Source: an uncultured bacterium
GTDB taxonomy: Bacteria > Verrucomicrobiota > Kiritimatiellia > PWTM01
Direction: 5' to 3'
Assembly (NCBI GenBank): GCA_937139365.1
Contig: CAKZPT010000041.1
Span: 1-64,000 of the forward strand
DNA length: 64,000 bases
Positions within the stretch are counted from its first letter, which is position 1; every line of letters begins with the position of its first letter. The notes beneath the pieces were generated by a model, which ran no database searches, was not told the DNA's origin, and worked only from the letters and a program-made list of their open reading frames with translations. Of the stretch, positions 35,267 through 46,582 are shown in pieces. The translations under genes and the position numbers were made by a program.

Positions 35267-38200
35267 TCAGGGCGTTACGTCGCGTACGCGATAGAACCGT
35301 TGGTCTCCGACCGAGCCGTCGACGAATTCGTACTCCAATTGCTCGGCGACGAAGGGCGACGCGAACGGCTGCCAGTCGGCCGGAGAAAGTCGGTCGGTGT
35401 ATTCAATTAGGTAGCTCCGCCCGATAATGGTCTGCAGCCGGAAGGCGCGCAGGCCCTCGGGGAGACCCGACACGCCAGCGAGCGGACCGAGGCGCAGGCG
35501 CGGCAGCGGCAGCGCCTGCACGAACACGTCGCGCTCAGCCGCCCGGGGGGGATCCCCGCTGTCGGCCACCCGCAGGCGCACCTGCCAGGTCTCCGCCTCG
35601 CCTTCGGGATCTGGGGTCCACGCGAATTCGCCCGTCGCCGGCTCGAGGACGGCGCCGGGCGGGCGTTGAACATCATAAACGTCAGCGTCTGGGCCGGGGT
35701 GTCGTCGTCCTCCGCGGTGGCGTGGAACTGAATACGGCCGCCGCGAAACACGCTCTGAACGGCGCGGGCGAACAACCGCGGGGGTCGGTTGGTCGCGGGG
35801 GCGGCGTTCGGCGCCGCCGGGGTTGCCTGGGGCAGCCGCGCAATGGAGCCGGCGCCGTCCGGATACCGTCCCTCGGAGACGTCGGTCGCCTGTGGCCCGA
35901 ACACGACGGCATCCACGAGCCGGCCGGCCGCGTCGTAGACGGCGATGGCCTCCCCGTTCTCGCTCAGGCTGAAGCCCGCGTGCAGGTGCGGTCGTACGGC
36001 GGGGTTGTTCTGCCCCGTCTCCCCGTCGGCCCAAACCAGCAGGAACCCTTTGGGGGCACGAAAAAAGCCGGCGGGCACCCGGTACTTGTTCGCGTTCGAC
36101 AGGTCGTCGGTTAGGCTCGCGCCGCCGAGGTCCATCGGGTCATCCGCCGGATTGTAGAGTTCGAACCAGTCCTCGTACTGACCGTCGGCGGGATCGGGGA
36201 GGCAGGCGACGTTGTCGGCCAGCCACTCGTTGACCAACACCCGCGGCGGCGGCGAAGTGCCGTCGTTCGGCGCCCGGGGCGTCGGCTCGCGCAGCAGCTT
36301 CCGAGAGAGCGGATCGCCGTCGGGCCACGAGCCGTAGGCGCGGTCCGCAGGCGCCGACGCCCAGCGGAGATGGTCGGCCACCGCCAGTCGGTTGGACAGC
36401 GAACTGACGAGTGCGACGACGCCGGTCGCACCGCCGACCCTGAAATTTGCATGCCACGCATTGCTCGTCGTCTCCCCATTTTCGCCGTCCATCCAGACGA
36501 GCACAAACCCGCCGGCCGGAATCTGCGCGCCGGGGTGGGGAATGCCCACCGGGTGAGGTTTGACGGCGTGTCGGTCAGGTACCAGCCGGCCAGCGATACG
36601 GCGTGGGGGCCGGCGTTGTGGAGCTCGATCCACGGCTCCCGCTCGCCGACGTTGTCGGCCGCGCCAGCCACGTTGGAGACGACGATCTCGTTGAGCCACA
36701 GGTTGGGCAGAGGCGGCAGAGAGCGCGCGACCGAGTTGGTCGCGCCGGGCGTGGCCGCCGCCTGGACGCGAGGCTCGGCCACCAGCTCGAGGCCGAATAC
36801 GACGTCGGAGCTGTTCGTGCTGTGTTGGTGGCCTGCACGGCGATGACGTTGCGGCCGGGCACCAGCAGGTCGGAGGGAAGCGCAACGGGCCCCTCGAGCA
36901 CGGCGTCGCCGACGACGCGAGCGGCGGTGGTGGTCCAGCCAGCGGACCCTGGCGGCATGCCGATCCGGTACGCCTCGACGCCGTTCAGGTGGATCACCGC
37001 CCCGTCGTCGACACAGAGGGGGGCCCGCAGGTCCACGTTGGCCGGGTTGGCGGCCAGGTGGAATTCGGAGCGGAACTGAAAGGCGAGGATCCGCCGGCCG
37101 GCCCAGTTGGTCAAGGGCAGCGGCGTGGTCTTCGGTGCGGGCAGGCCTGCGGTCTCGAAGAGCCCCCCGCCGGCCGCCCAGTGGGCGTCGTCGAAGTCGG
37201 CGGCGACCCACGAGGGGTCCAGATGGGTTCCGCCGGTGTTGTAGCGCCAGATATTGGTCTTCGAAAGCAGCACGGCAGCGGGCGCGCCAGCGGTGCCGCT
37301 CAGGGCGGCGGCCCAGTGGCCGGGACGGCGGCGATCCGCGGCCGGATCGAGAAGCTGCAGCGAGGCCCCCTGCCCCGCCGCCTCGGTGGGCCAAGGCCAG
37401 CGGTTCTCGTAGCCGACCTGGTCCACCACGACCGTCTCATTCGAGGTCGGCCCCGGCTGGATTAGCGCCAGGGATTCGCCCGCGTCGGCCAGGCCGCCCG
37501 GGTATTCCGCGGCCACCGGGATGGCCGCGCCGTGGGTCTGAGCGAATCGCGTCCGGTCGGCGGCGAAGACCGCGAAGCCGCCGGGGGGCAGAACGACGCC
37601 GTCGGGGATCGTCAGGCCGACGCCGTCGATCCGCCACCGGGACAGGTCGTACCAGGTCGAGGTGGACGCATCGTGCAGCTCGATGAAGGCGGCGCCGGAG
37701 GTGGGCGGCTGGTACATGATCTCGCTGAAGACGACCCGACCGGCCGCGGGCTCCGACTCGGCGCTGGTGACGATGGCCAGGTCGACCGGCGCGGCGGCGA
37801 TGGCCGAGCCCCGCGCGTCCACCGCATGGACGCGCAGCGCGTTGGTACCCTCGGCCAGCGGCACCACCACGCGCCACTGGTTGAGCGAGAGCCATTCCGG
37901 CGTCCATCCGACCCCGTTGACCGTGATCCGGTCCGCCTCCACGGGCGCGGCGCCGGTCAGCGCAATGTAGTTGAGATTGGTCGAGATCACCGGCGGCAGG
38001 CTGACGGCGAACGGCGACTGGACGTCGGCCAACTGCTGGAGGACGAACGTCCGCCGATCGCGGACGAACGTCAACAGGGGCGCGTAGCTCGAAGGGGAGG
38101 CCCCGTTGTCGGTCAGCGCGGCGAACCGCCCAGCCATCTGTGGCGCGAGGGCGGCCTCCGAAAAGGGGCCGTCGAGCAGCTCCTTGACGAAGGCCCAGAA

Positions 38201-41200
38201 CACGCGCTGGAACGGCGGATGGCTTTTCAGCCGCGCCATCAGCGCATCGTTTTCGCCGCCGAACAGCGACTCGTTCGTGGAGCCCTGGGCGAAGATGAAG
38301 TCGATGTCCCACATCAGAAGCTGCCAGGGGCTCTGGGCGGGCTTGTACGCGTACATGTTTTTGCCGCGCTGGAAGACGTACGAGTCGTAGTTGCGGAACA
38401 TGCGCTCGAACGCGAAGACCCGCATCCACTCGCGCAGGTCCAGCGTCCCCGGCACGACGGCCTCGTACGGCTGCGGCGAGGTCGAGTTCACGGCGTCCAC
38501 CAGCCTAAAAAACTTCGCGAAGTCGTTCGCCGTGCCGCGAATCGCGCGCGGCCTCCAGTTCCAACGGTAGCGGGCGACCTTGCGCGAGCCATCGGCGGTG
38601 CGAAAGTCGCCCAGCGCGGCGTTGACGTTCGCGAAGCTGACGCCGTCGTCCAGAAACTCGAACCAGTCTTCGATCTAGTGCAGGGGCCGCGGTCGTCGTT
38701 CGGGTAGAACTCCTCGACCACGTCGCCGGCGGGCTGCTGGACATACTCGCTCAACGGGGTACGCCGCACCCCGTTGACGAAGAGATGGTGATACCGCCGG
38801 TGCAGGTAGGGAACGCCGAGTCGCTCTGCGGCCCAGTAGCCGAGCTGCTGGCGGAGGCGCGTGTCGTCGTCGCTGAGCATCTGGAGCCGAACATCGGTCG
38901 CGTTGAGAAGGCGGTCGTTCTTGGGCATCTCGAGGGAGTAGTCGCACCACTGGCTGCCGGTCGGGCCGTTGAATTTGCGGGCGTGAATAGGGCTGCCGCT
39001 GCACATGCATTTGGCCGAATGGATCACGCGCTCCCCGTGGTAGACGAAGCTGCCCTGGAGGGGGTGGTTGCTATTCTTGTCCCGCGTCGTCCAGGTCTGC
39101 CGCGTCGACTCGGTGATCCAGAGGTGGTAGGTGGCGAACGTGCCGGGGGCGTTCGTGGAACCCCAACGGATGAGGGCCTCGCGGGACGGCGCGCCGGAGG
39201 GGACCACGGTCGTAGCGGCGGGCAGCCCGCCGTCCTCCGCCTCGATGTGGAAGGCGACGAGCGTATTCGCCGGCTGCGCGGGAAGCGCGGCGACGTACCA
39301 GCCGCCGGCGCGCCGCTCCATCGGACCCGGGCACGCATCGTCGCACACTGCCGGCCGGCAGCGTCGCGGTCAGCTTGGCCCCCAGCCAGTTGACGCCCGG
39401 ATCGCCGCGCCAACTGGCGCGAATCCGCATCCCTCCGCCGCTTTCTCCGGCCTCGGCCATCCATGCGCTGTCCTGGTGCGAGCCGCGCATCGTCCAGCCG
39501 CCGACCCCCGACGTGAACGTTCCGTTGGTCAGCACGTTCACGCCCGAGGCGTTCAGGACCTCCACCTGGTCGAGGTCGTACTCCCCCGCGCCCAACGCCA
39601 GAACGTGCAACTCATCGGCCACATAGCTGGCATTGCCGTGATCGAGCACCCTTGTGTGTTCGACCGCCACCCATCCGCACGACGCGGTCTCGTCGCTGTC
39701 GGCCCAGTTCGTCGGCCGGCGCCGGTCCGCCCGCGGATCCACCAGCTCCAAGCTGCTGCCGCCACCGTCCGACCAGCGCCCCCACTGCCCGCCGTCCCAG
39801 TACCGCACCTCGTCCACCAGCACGTACACGCGGTTGGTCACCCACTGGCCCGCGTCGTTGGTCGCGACCAGGTCCTCCGGCATGAGCAAGCGGATGGATT
39901 CGCCACGATCAGAGAGGCTGCCGGAAAAATTGCCGAAACAGTTGGTCGCCGTCAGCCACGGATAGCGGCTGCGTAGACGGCCGGCATCGGCCGCGATCAC
40001 GAGATGGCCGCCCGGCGGGAGCGAGGCCCCCGCAGACAGGTTGAACGAAATGCCGCCGCGGATCCGCCAACCGGCTAGCGATACGGCCTGCGTGCTCCAG
40101 TTGTGAAGCTCGATGAACTCGTCGGCCCGATCCTCGGTGATAGGGTGGTACATGATCTCGTTGATGACGATGGGGCCGAGACGGCGCGGGGTGTTGGGGG
40201 CGTCGGGTGTGGGCGCAACGGCCTCGTTCCAGTCGGCAGCGCCATCGGGGGTCCGCCCGCTGGAAACGCCGTTGGCCGAGGGCCCGAAGGCCACGGCGTC
40301 GATCACGGTGCGACCGTCCTGCGCGCAGAAAAATGACCTCGCCGGCGGCGTCGAGGGCAAACCCCAGCTGCGACTGCGTCCACGCACGGTGGCCGCCGGC
40401 CGGGATGACCTCGCCGTCCGGAATGCGGAACTTGTTCGTCGCGGCGTCGTCGGAGAGCCAGCAGCCGGCGAGGCTGACCGCCTGCGTGCCCGCGTTGAAC
40501 AGCTCGATAAAATCCTCTTGCGGGTCGTCGGTGTGCGCCAGCCATTCGTTGATGACCACGGTTGACCATGCGTGGGAGGTCCACGGGTCCGGCCCCCCCG
40601 GCGTGCCGCCGTCCACCGTGCCCGCCGCCCAGGCGCGCGGGTCGCGCTCGCCGTACGACGGACGGGCCAGGATCAGCGAAGGCCCGCCCCCATCCGGCGC
40701 CGCCGGCCAGGGGGGTTCATCGTCATACTCGAGCTCCAGCAACACCTCGCCGAGACGGCCGACCAGGCGCACCTCGCCCCCGCCGTTGCCGAGCCGCCCG
40801 CTGTAGGGGCCTAGCACGTTCGAGAGCCCGTGGACCGCCTGCAGGTCCGCCGGCGCGGCCGCGACGACGACGTAGGATCGGCCCGAGACCACGGTGCCCG
40901 GAGGAAACAGATAGCTGACTTCGCCCGACAGCCGGTAGCCGCCGAGGTCCCACGGCCATTCCACGGAGTTGTAGATCTCGATGAACTCCGTCTCACGCCC
41001 ATCGCCGCGGGGGGCGGGGTGGTAGTGGAGCTCGGTGATCCCCAGCGGCGTACGGCGGCTCGACGGACCCGCCGACTCCCGCACGCCGCGCCAGATGGCC
41101 AGCGGCGGAGGGCCAAGCCGCGCGCCCGCCGTCGCAGGCGTGTCGGTGACAATGGTGTTGGGCATGGAGGCTCGGTCGCGCACGCCGGTGACGCGCACCG

Positions 41201-42278
41201 TGACGCCCGTGGTCACCGGCGAGGCCAGCGTCAGCAGAACCGAACGGCCGTCCGACGACAACCGCGCCGCCGTCACGGCGGGGCCGCCCGGCACCGTGTA
41301 CGATGTCGGGTTCGTCGCGGTCGCCGCCTCGACCGGTTCGGAAAACATCACCTCTACGCGGGTGCCATCGAACATCGCGGCGGCCGAGACCGTCGGGGGA
41401 ACTGTGTCGGGCACGACGTTGATCGCGGCGACCTGGCTGGTCACCGGGCCATGCAGGTTTGTGACGATGGCCCGGATCTGGTCGTTGTGGTTGAACCGCG
41501 CAGCCGGCCCATAAACGAACTCGGCGTCGCCGCCCGCCGGCGCGTTGGTTCCGTTGATCTGCCAGCGGTAGCCGACGTTCAGCCGCCGCGCCACCTCCAC
41601 GCGCAGAAGAGTGATGTCGTTTTCCATCAGTACGACCGACGGTGGAGGGTGGGCGGTGATCACCGGCGGCGCCATGCCCACCGGCCGCAAAAACTGGCCG
41701 GGGATCGGGATGTTCGTCACCGAGCCGGGCCGGACCCACATCACCGTCAGGTTGTCCCCTCCCGTCCCCTCCTTCATCACCGCCTCGATGTAGCACGGCT
41801 GCCCGTTGGTCAACTGGACGACCGCGGACATCTGGTTGGTTTCCTTGGTGAACTGCCGAAAGTTCGTCCATCCGTTCACCCGGGCCACCGGCGCCGCCTG
41901 AGCCGGATTGGTGGACGGCGACAGGTAGAGCACGGAGGCGTCGTCGCTGGCAATGCCGAACTGATAGCTTCCCGTGTCGGGCGGAAACAGCAGCGCCCTC
42001 AGGCGCCGGCCGAAGTTGTCCATTTAATTGGTCGGGCATTCGAAATCGGCGAGAAATCCTTCCGCCGACGGCCCTAGAGGGTAGATCGCAGAATTGGTCA
42101 AGTTGGAGACGCTCGAACCGGCAAGGTCAGTGAAAATCTCAAAAAACACGCCAGTTGCCGGTGTTTGTGCGGCAGCCATGCCGGCGGTCAGCAGCCCTGC
42201 CGCCACCGTCCGGGCGACGGGCGACGATTGCAGGGATCGCAGCCGCAGCCGGACCATCGTCTGGAGGGGATTTTGCAT
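35267..42278 (-). pseudogene. Giant exported lamin-tail/CotH-kinase protein, broken by six frameshifts and two stops
   Basis: The start is MQNPLQTMVRLRLRS with a signal peptide ending AAAQ. In order I see a PA14-like domain, Ig-like domains and three lamin-tail domains (GITELHYHP, VVINEWLAH, IVINEIMYHP). The CotH-kinase domain follows (KFNGPTGSQWCDYSLEMPKNDR, LLMWDIDFIFAQGSTNESLF), then three more lamin-tail domains (VVFSEIMYQP, LWLNEIVVSN, VLVNEWLADN) and a C-terminal domain (YLIEYTDRLSPADWQPFAS). Stops: TAA 42024-42026 and TAG 38675-38677. Frame changes lie near 40322, 39345, 38685, 36825, 36536 and 35665. Repaired, it would be about 2,330 residues. CotH-like proteins in this phylum are thought to act at the cell surface. 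The density of lesions favours true decay. Confidence 0.85.
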
Positions 42279-42420
42279 CTCTGAGAAAGTCCTGCCATAG
42301 AAAATCTTACCATGCAAAGCCGTTTCCTCCATCCCCGATCGATGGATGGGGGACATTATCAACGGTGCAGTGCGCCCCCTTCCGCACCGTGCGCCGGCCC
42401 GCGGCCGCGCGTGCCGTCCG

Positions 42421-43350
42421 TCAATCCGGCCCGATGGGCGGCCGGTCACAATGCGAGGCCGCCTCGTCCGATCGTCCGGCGGGGACGGCATCGCCGCCCG
42501 TGTCGGCGCGTACGGCCAGCACAGCCCCCGCCACGAGGAGCGCGGCCGCCGGATAGAACCGCGGGGACGGTAGATGGCCGGAGACCATCCAGTCCACTGC
42601 GCCGGCGAACAGAAACTGCGTAAGGTTGGCGAGCGTCACCGTCTGCGAGCGAAGGCGCCGGACGGCGGCCATCAGCGCGCTGTGGCCGATCACGGTCGGG
42701 CCAAGGGCCAGGCCGCCCGTCCACGCCGCCTCACGCCAGTCGAACGGACCGCCCGGCGACCGGGACACCGCGAAGGGCACGCACACGAGCGCGGCCGTGG
42801 CGTAGAGGGGCACCACGTAGAGCCACACCCCCGGCACCCCGCGGTTGCGGCGCCCCAACACGAGATAGGCGGCGAAAAACACCATCGAGCCCAGGCACAG
42901 CAGGTCGCCGGCAAAGGTCGTCCGGCTGAGATGAAAATCCCCGGCGACCAGCCAGCCCACCCCCATCAGCCCCAGGAAAGCGCCGGCGACCTCATGGCGC
43001 GCCACCCGTTCACCCAGCAACGCCGCCGAGAAAAGGGGCACAATGGCGGGGGCCAGGTTCACCAGCAGCGTGGCGTTCGCGACACTGGTCATCCGCACGC
43101 CAGCGAGGAACGTCATGAAATGGACACCCAGCAACACGCCGGGCGGAATGGCGGCCCTGGCGGCGGCCGTGGCGGCCGCCGTGCCATGGCGGCGCCGATC
43201 CCGGAGGCACCACGGCCAGAGCACGATCGCCGCGATCCCAGTGCGCGCCCCCGCCAGCCAGACGGGATCCAACCGGCTGCCTTGGATCAGGTTGGCGGCC
43301 GTCGAGCACACCAGGATGCCGGTCCACAGCAACAGGTGCGCCGAACGCAT
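42421..43350 (-). CDS. EamA-family (DMT superfamily) transporter
   Basis: The 309-residue protein has about ten hydrophobic segments arranged as two EamA halves. The first half contains WLAGARTGIAAIVLWPW and NATLLVNLAPAIVPLFSAALLGERV; the second contains GPTVIGHSALMAAVRRLRSQTVTLANLTQFLFAGAVDW. These are drug/metabolite exporters whose substrate cannot be inferred from sequence. The C-terminal ~25 residues are hydrophilic. It stands between the broken lamin-tail gene and the fucosidase and is intact. Confidence 0.88.
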   Translation of the reverse strand: MRSAHLLLWTGILVCSTAANLIQGSRLDPVWLAGARTGIAAIVLWPWCLRDRRRHGTAAATAAARAAIPPGVLLGVHFMTFLAGVRMTSVANATLLVNLAPAIVPLFSAALLGERVARHEVAGAFLGLMGVGWLVAGDFHLSRTTFAGDLLCLGSMVFFAAYLVLGRRNRGVPGVWLYVVPLYATAALVCVPFAVSRSPGGPFDWREAAWTGGLALGPTVIGHSALMAAVRRLRSQTVTLANLTQFLFAGAVDWMVSGHLPSPRFYPAAALLVAGAVLAVRADTGGDAVPAGRSDEAASHCDRPPIGPD

Positions 43351-43403
43351 GGCACGGCAGCCTACCCGCCGCCGCCTCGGCCCTCAACCGCCGCCCGGCA
43401 GTA

Positions 43404-45191
43404 TCACGGACCGCCGACCGGCAGCAGCCTCACCGCCCGCAGGTGCATCAGCGTCGGCGCCGACTCCCGGCGGCGGCCACGAGCCGACACACCCCACTCC
43501 CCCACCGAGGGGATCGTCAATTCGCCGAGCACAAGGCGACGAAACGCGTGCGAACTGCCCGTGGTCTTCAACTGTCCGCTAACCGCCTGGTCCACCACCG
43601 TCACCTGTACGGTTCCGCCGTCCGAGGCCTTCTCGCACGCGTACTCGATCTCGACGCGGAAACGGCCGGGCTGGACCACCTTCACCGTCCACTCGGCCCG
43701 CCCGTCGTCGCTGCGCCACTCGCCGATGCTGTCGGTGGCCATTTCGTACTTCAGGTCGCCCAACAACCGCGCCTCCTCGCCGTCCAGATGCACCACCCCC
43801 GTCTCCGGATCCTGTGCCGGCGGGCGGGCGGCGGCGCCGGGCACGCCCTCGACCGACACCGCGACCACCGTCACGTGCGGGTCGGGCAGCACCGTCGGCA
43901 GCTCCACCGCCGGCTCGCCGTTGCGCTCGCCGACGGTCAGCGACGTGCCGCCCGCCAGCAGGCGCGCGCTTAACACCCGGTTGGTCAGGCCGGGCAGCGA
44001 AACCCAGCCGTCGGCGGGGCGCTCGGTGACGTGAACGTACAGGCATCCCGGCCGCTTCGTGCACCGGAACCGATGGCGGCGAAACGGTGTCGCCGTGGTG
44101 CCGCGGATCGCCTCTGCGTTGACCTCCATCCACCGGCCCATCGCCTCCAGCCGCTCCACGCTTTCGGGCGGGATCGTCCCGTCCGCCTTGGGCCCGACGT
44201 TCAACAGCAGGTTGCCGCCCTTCGAGGCGACGTCCACGAGCATGCGGATGAGCTGGGTGACGGATTTCCAGTCGTGGTCGTCCTTCTTGTAGCCCCACGT
44301 GTCGTTCATCGTGATGCAGCTTTCCCAGTAGACGCCCTCCGGGAAGCCGCGGCTGGGCACCTCCTGCTCGGGCGTGCCGTAGTCGCCGGCGAACTCCCCC
44401 TCCGCAGTCATGCCCGCCATCCCTTTGCGCCCCTTGTCCACCCGGTTATTGACAATGATGGAGGGCTGCAACGATCGGACGTAGTTGTAGAGGTCCACGC
44501 CGCGGTTGTGGGTCCAGGTGGGCTCCCACTCGCCGTCGAACCACAGGATGCCCAACGGCCCCATCCCCTCGATCAGCTCCCGGAGCTGCGCCTTCATGTA
44601 CCGCACATAGGCGTCCATGTCTGGCCGGTGGCCGGACCGGCCCGCATCCCACGAGGGCAGCGGATCATAGTTGGGGTGCTGCCAATCCATGATCGAGTAG
44701 TACAAGCACATCTTCAGCCCCGCGGCGCGCGCCGCCTCGGCCAGCGGTTTCAACAGGTCGCGGCCCCACGGGGTGGAGGCGACGTCGTAGTCGGTCTCTT
44801 TGGAATCCCACAGGCAGAAACCGTCGTGGTGCTTGGAGGTAATGACGATGTACTGCATCCCTGCCCGTTTAGCGATCCGGGCCCATTCGGACGGGTCGTA
44901 GGCAGTCGGGTTGAATCGAGAAAGAAGCTGCCGGTATTCCGAGAGGGGGATCTTTGCGCGGCTCATGATCCACTCGCCGACGCCCGGGACCGGTTGGCCG
45001 TTCCACTCGCCCGCCGGAATCGCATAAAGGCCCCAGTGAATGAACATGCCGAAGCGAGCCTCTTGGAACCAGGCCATCCGGGCTGCGCGCTCGGCCGGCG
45101 ATTCTCTCCTGTAGTCCCGGGCCGGCTCCGTCGCCGCTGCGGCGACCGCGGCAAGGGCCGCTGCCATGACACCCTGACGCATCTTCATCAT
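43404..45191 (-). CDS. Alpha-L-fucosidase, GH29
   Basis: Exported enzyme with a signal peptide (MRQGVMAAALAAVAAAATEPA). The GH29 core is clear: WFQEARFGMFIHWGLYAIPAGEW, MQYIVITSKHHDGFCLWDSKETDYDV, MCLYYSIMDWQHPNY, and the nucleophile region GILWFDGEWEPTW. The sequence SKGGNLLLNVGPKADGTIP is also typical. A C-terminal beta domain (PGRFRVEIEYACEKASDGGTVQVTV) looks like a carbohydrate-binding module. I start at the double ATG 45191, preceded by AGGAG; the track ORF extends upstream. It removes fucose from host, algal or mucin glycans, and fits a polysaccharide-degrading lifestyle. Confidence 0.93.
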   Translation of the reverse strand: MMKMRQGVMAAALAAVAAAATEPARDYRRESPAERAARMAWFQEARFGMFIHWGLYAIPAGEWNGQPVPGVGEWIMSRAKIPLSEYRQLLSRFNPTAYDPSEWARIAKRAGMQYIVITSKHHDGFCLWDSKETDYDVASTPWGRDLLKPLAEAARAAGLKMCLYYSIMDWQHPNYDPLPSWDAGRSGHRPDMDAYVRYMKAQLRELIEGMGPLGILWFDGEWEPTWTHNRGVDLYNYVRSLQPSIIVNNRVDKGRKGMAGMTAEGEFAGDYGTPEQEVPSRGFPEGVYWESCITMNDTWGYKKDDHDWKSVTQLIRMLVDVASKGGNLLLNVGPKADGTIPPESVERLEAMGRWMEVNAEAIRGTTATPFRRHRFRCTKRPGCLYVHVTERPADGWVSLPGLTNRVLSARLLAGGTSLTVGERNGEPAVELPTVLPDPHVTVVAVSVEGVPGAAARPPAQDPETGVVHLDGEEARLLGDLKYEMATDSIGEWRSDDGRAEWTVKVVQPGRFRVEIEYACEKASDGGTVQVTVVDQAVSGQLKTTGSSHAFRRLVLGELTIPSVGEWGVSARGRRRESAPTLMHLRAVRLLPVGGP

Positions 45192-45380
45192 CCCGCGCTC
45201 CTTTCGTTCCCGCGGATTGTAGAAGACCGTCAACGCGGCGCAACCGCGAGGACGCACGGAACCGGCTCTGCGCCACACCGCAACCGTGGGGCGTGCACGG
45301 GAAACGGCCCTCGCCGGAAGGAGAACGAGGGGGCCAAACAATGGCGGCGCGCTGCAGACGCAGGAAGCCGGTGCCGGGGG

Positions 45381-46148
45381 TCAGGGCGCGGCGGGGGCGA
45401 TTGGAGCGGGTGCCGGGACAGCGGCTGGCGCATTGGTTGCCGCCGTCGGCGGCGCGAGTTGAACCTCGAGCACCTTCTGCGCCGCTCGACGCTTCTGTTC
45501 GAGCGTCTTCAGGTTGGCCTCGGCGACGCCGGCCAGCGGGCCCTCCGGATTCGCCGCGATGTATTCTTCATAGGCATGGCGCGCGTCGGTGTACCGCCCG
45601 GCCTGCTCCAGCGCCCGGGCGCGTCCCAGCATCGCGGCCGATGCGAAGAGCGACGTTTTGTCGCGCGAAAGCACGGCCTCGTACACCTTCACCGCCTCCT
45701 CGAGCCGCCCCTTCGCTTCCAGGCACGTGGCCCGGTTGACTTCGGCCACGACGGCCCACGGGTGGTTGCGGTGCAGGGCAAGGAATTCGGCGTATCGCTT
45801 CTCCGCCTCCTCGTAGCGGCCGGAGTGGAAATCCAGCCGCGCCAACGCCAGCCGCGCGACCGGTGCGCCGGGCGTCGCCTTGTATTGGCGGAGCAACGCC
45901 TCGAGCTGCTCCGGGCGGCCGCTGACGAGCATGCGAGCCGCCTGGTCGGCCGCCGCGCGCCGGGAGCGGCGCACCATGCCGATGCCCACGACGATCACGG
46001 CCGCGACAACGGCCCCGATCAGGATCGGGCGGCCGTAGAGGCGGAGCACCGCCGCCAGGTCCGGCACGGCCGGCTCGGCGGCGGAGGCGGGCGGGGTCTC
46101 CTGGTCGTCGCGCATGGCGATATAATCCCGGTGATTCGGGCGCGCCAT
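45381..46148 (-). CDS. Membrane-anchored TPR protein
   Basis: A short cytoplasmic N terminus, a span (RPILIGAVVAAVIVVGIGMV) and TPR-like repeats (ARLALARLDFHSGRYEEAEKRYAEFLALH, NRATCLEAKGRLEEAVKVYEAVLSR, LGRARALEQAGRYTDARHAYEEYIAANP) resemble the YfgM/BamD-type envelope scaffolds. The C terminus is alanine/proline-rich. I start at MARPNHRDY; MRDDQETPP at 46115 is a good alternative. No partner is evident. Confidence 0.75.
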   Translation of the reverse strand: MARPNHRDYIAMRDDQETPPASAAEPAVPDLAAVLRLYGRPILIGAVVAAVIVVGIGMVRRSRRAAADQAARMLVSGRPEQLEALLRQYKATPGAPVARLALARLDFHSGRYEEAEKRYAEFLALHRNHPWAVVAEVNRATCLEAKGRLEEAVKVYEAVLSRDKTSLFASAAMLGRARALEQAGRYTDARHAYEEYIAANPEGPLAGVAEANLKTLEQKRRAAQKVLEVQLAPPTAATNAPAAVPAPAPIAPAAP

Positions 46149-46582
46149 GCTGCCGCCGCGGCGGCGGAAAAGCAAGCCGGCCGGCGGGGGTCGCTGGACA
46201 GGCCTCAGAGCGGTGGGAATAATCGCCCCACTTTCTTCGTGCCCCACGGGGCGGTTCCAGATGGCCCGATGGTCCGAAGGATGCCAGCGTTGACGGTGGC
46301 TGACATGTCCGCCGCGCCTGGGGCCCCCGCCGTCCTACGGCGGGCGGCCCGGATTCTACGGACATCGACCGAAACGAGGAGCGACCGCGCCGGCCACCCC
46401 TGCCGGTACGGCCGGAAGTCGCATTCGGCCCCCGATGCGGGCCCGCCGGCGGGGGCCTTCCCAGGCGGCCCGCCATGACCCCCAATCCTGCATCGCCCCA
46501 CCCGCCTCGCATGCCGCGGCAATATTTCGTGCGGCTCGCCGTTTTATTGGCGAGAATCGAAGCGGGTTCCTGGACATGGTGA
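46149..46582. other. Intergenic region upstream of the second sigma operon
   Basis: About 430 bases without a gene I can defend. The left part should hold the promoter of the minus-strand TPR gene and the right part that of the plus-strand sigma factor. ORFs listed here on both strands are arginine/glycine-rich shadows. Confidence 0.4.
46535..46554. promoter_or_regulatory. Inverted repeat just upstream of the sigma gene
   Basis: CTCGCC and GGCGAG are separated by the AT-rich GTTTTATT and end 28 bases before the sigma ATG. This could be an operator or a leader hairpin controlling the operon. Confidence 0.3.

Noticed and set aside
44031-46478. 815-codon plus ORF opposite the fucosidase
   Set aside because: Antisense shadow; the opposite strand encodes a complete GH29 enzyme.
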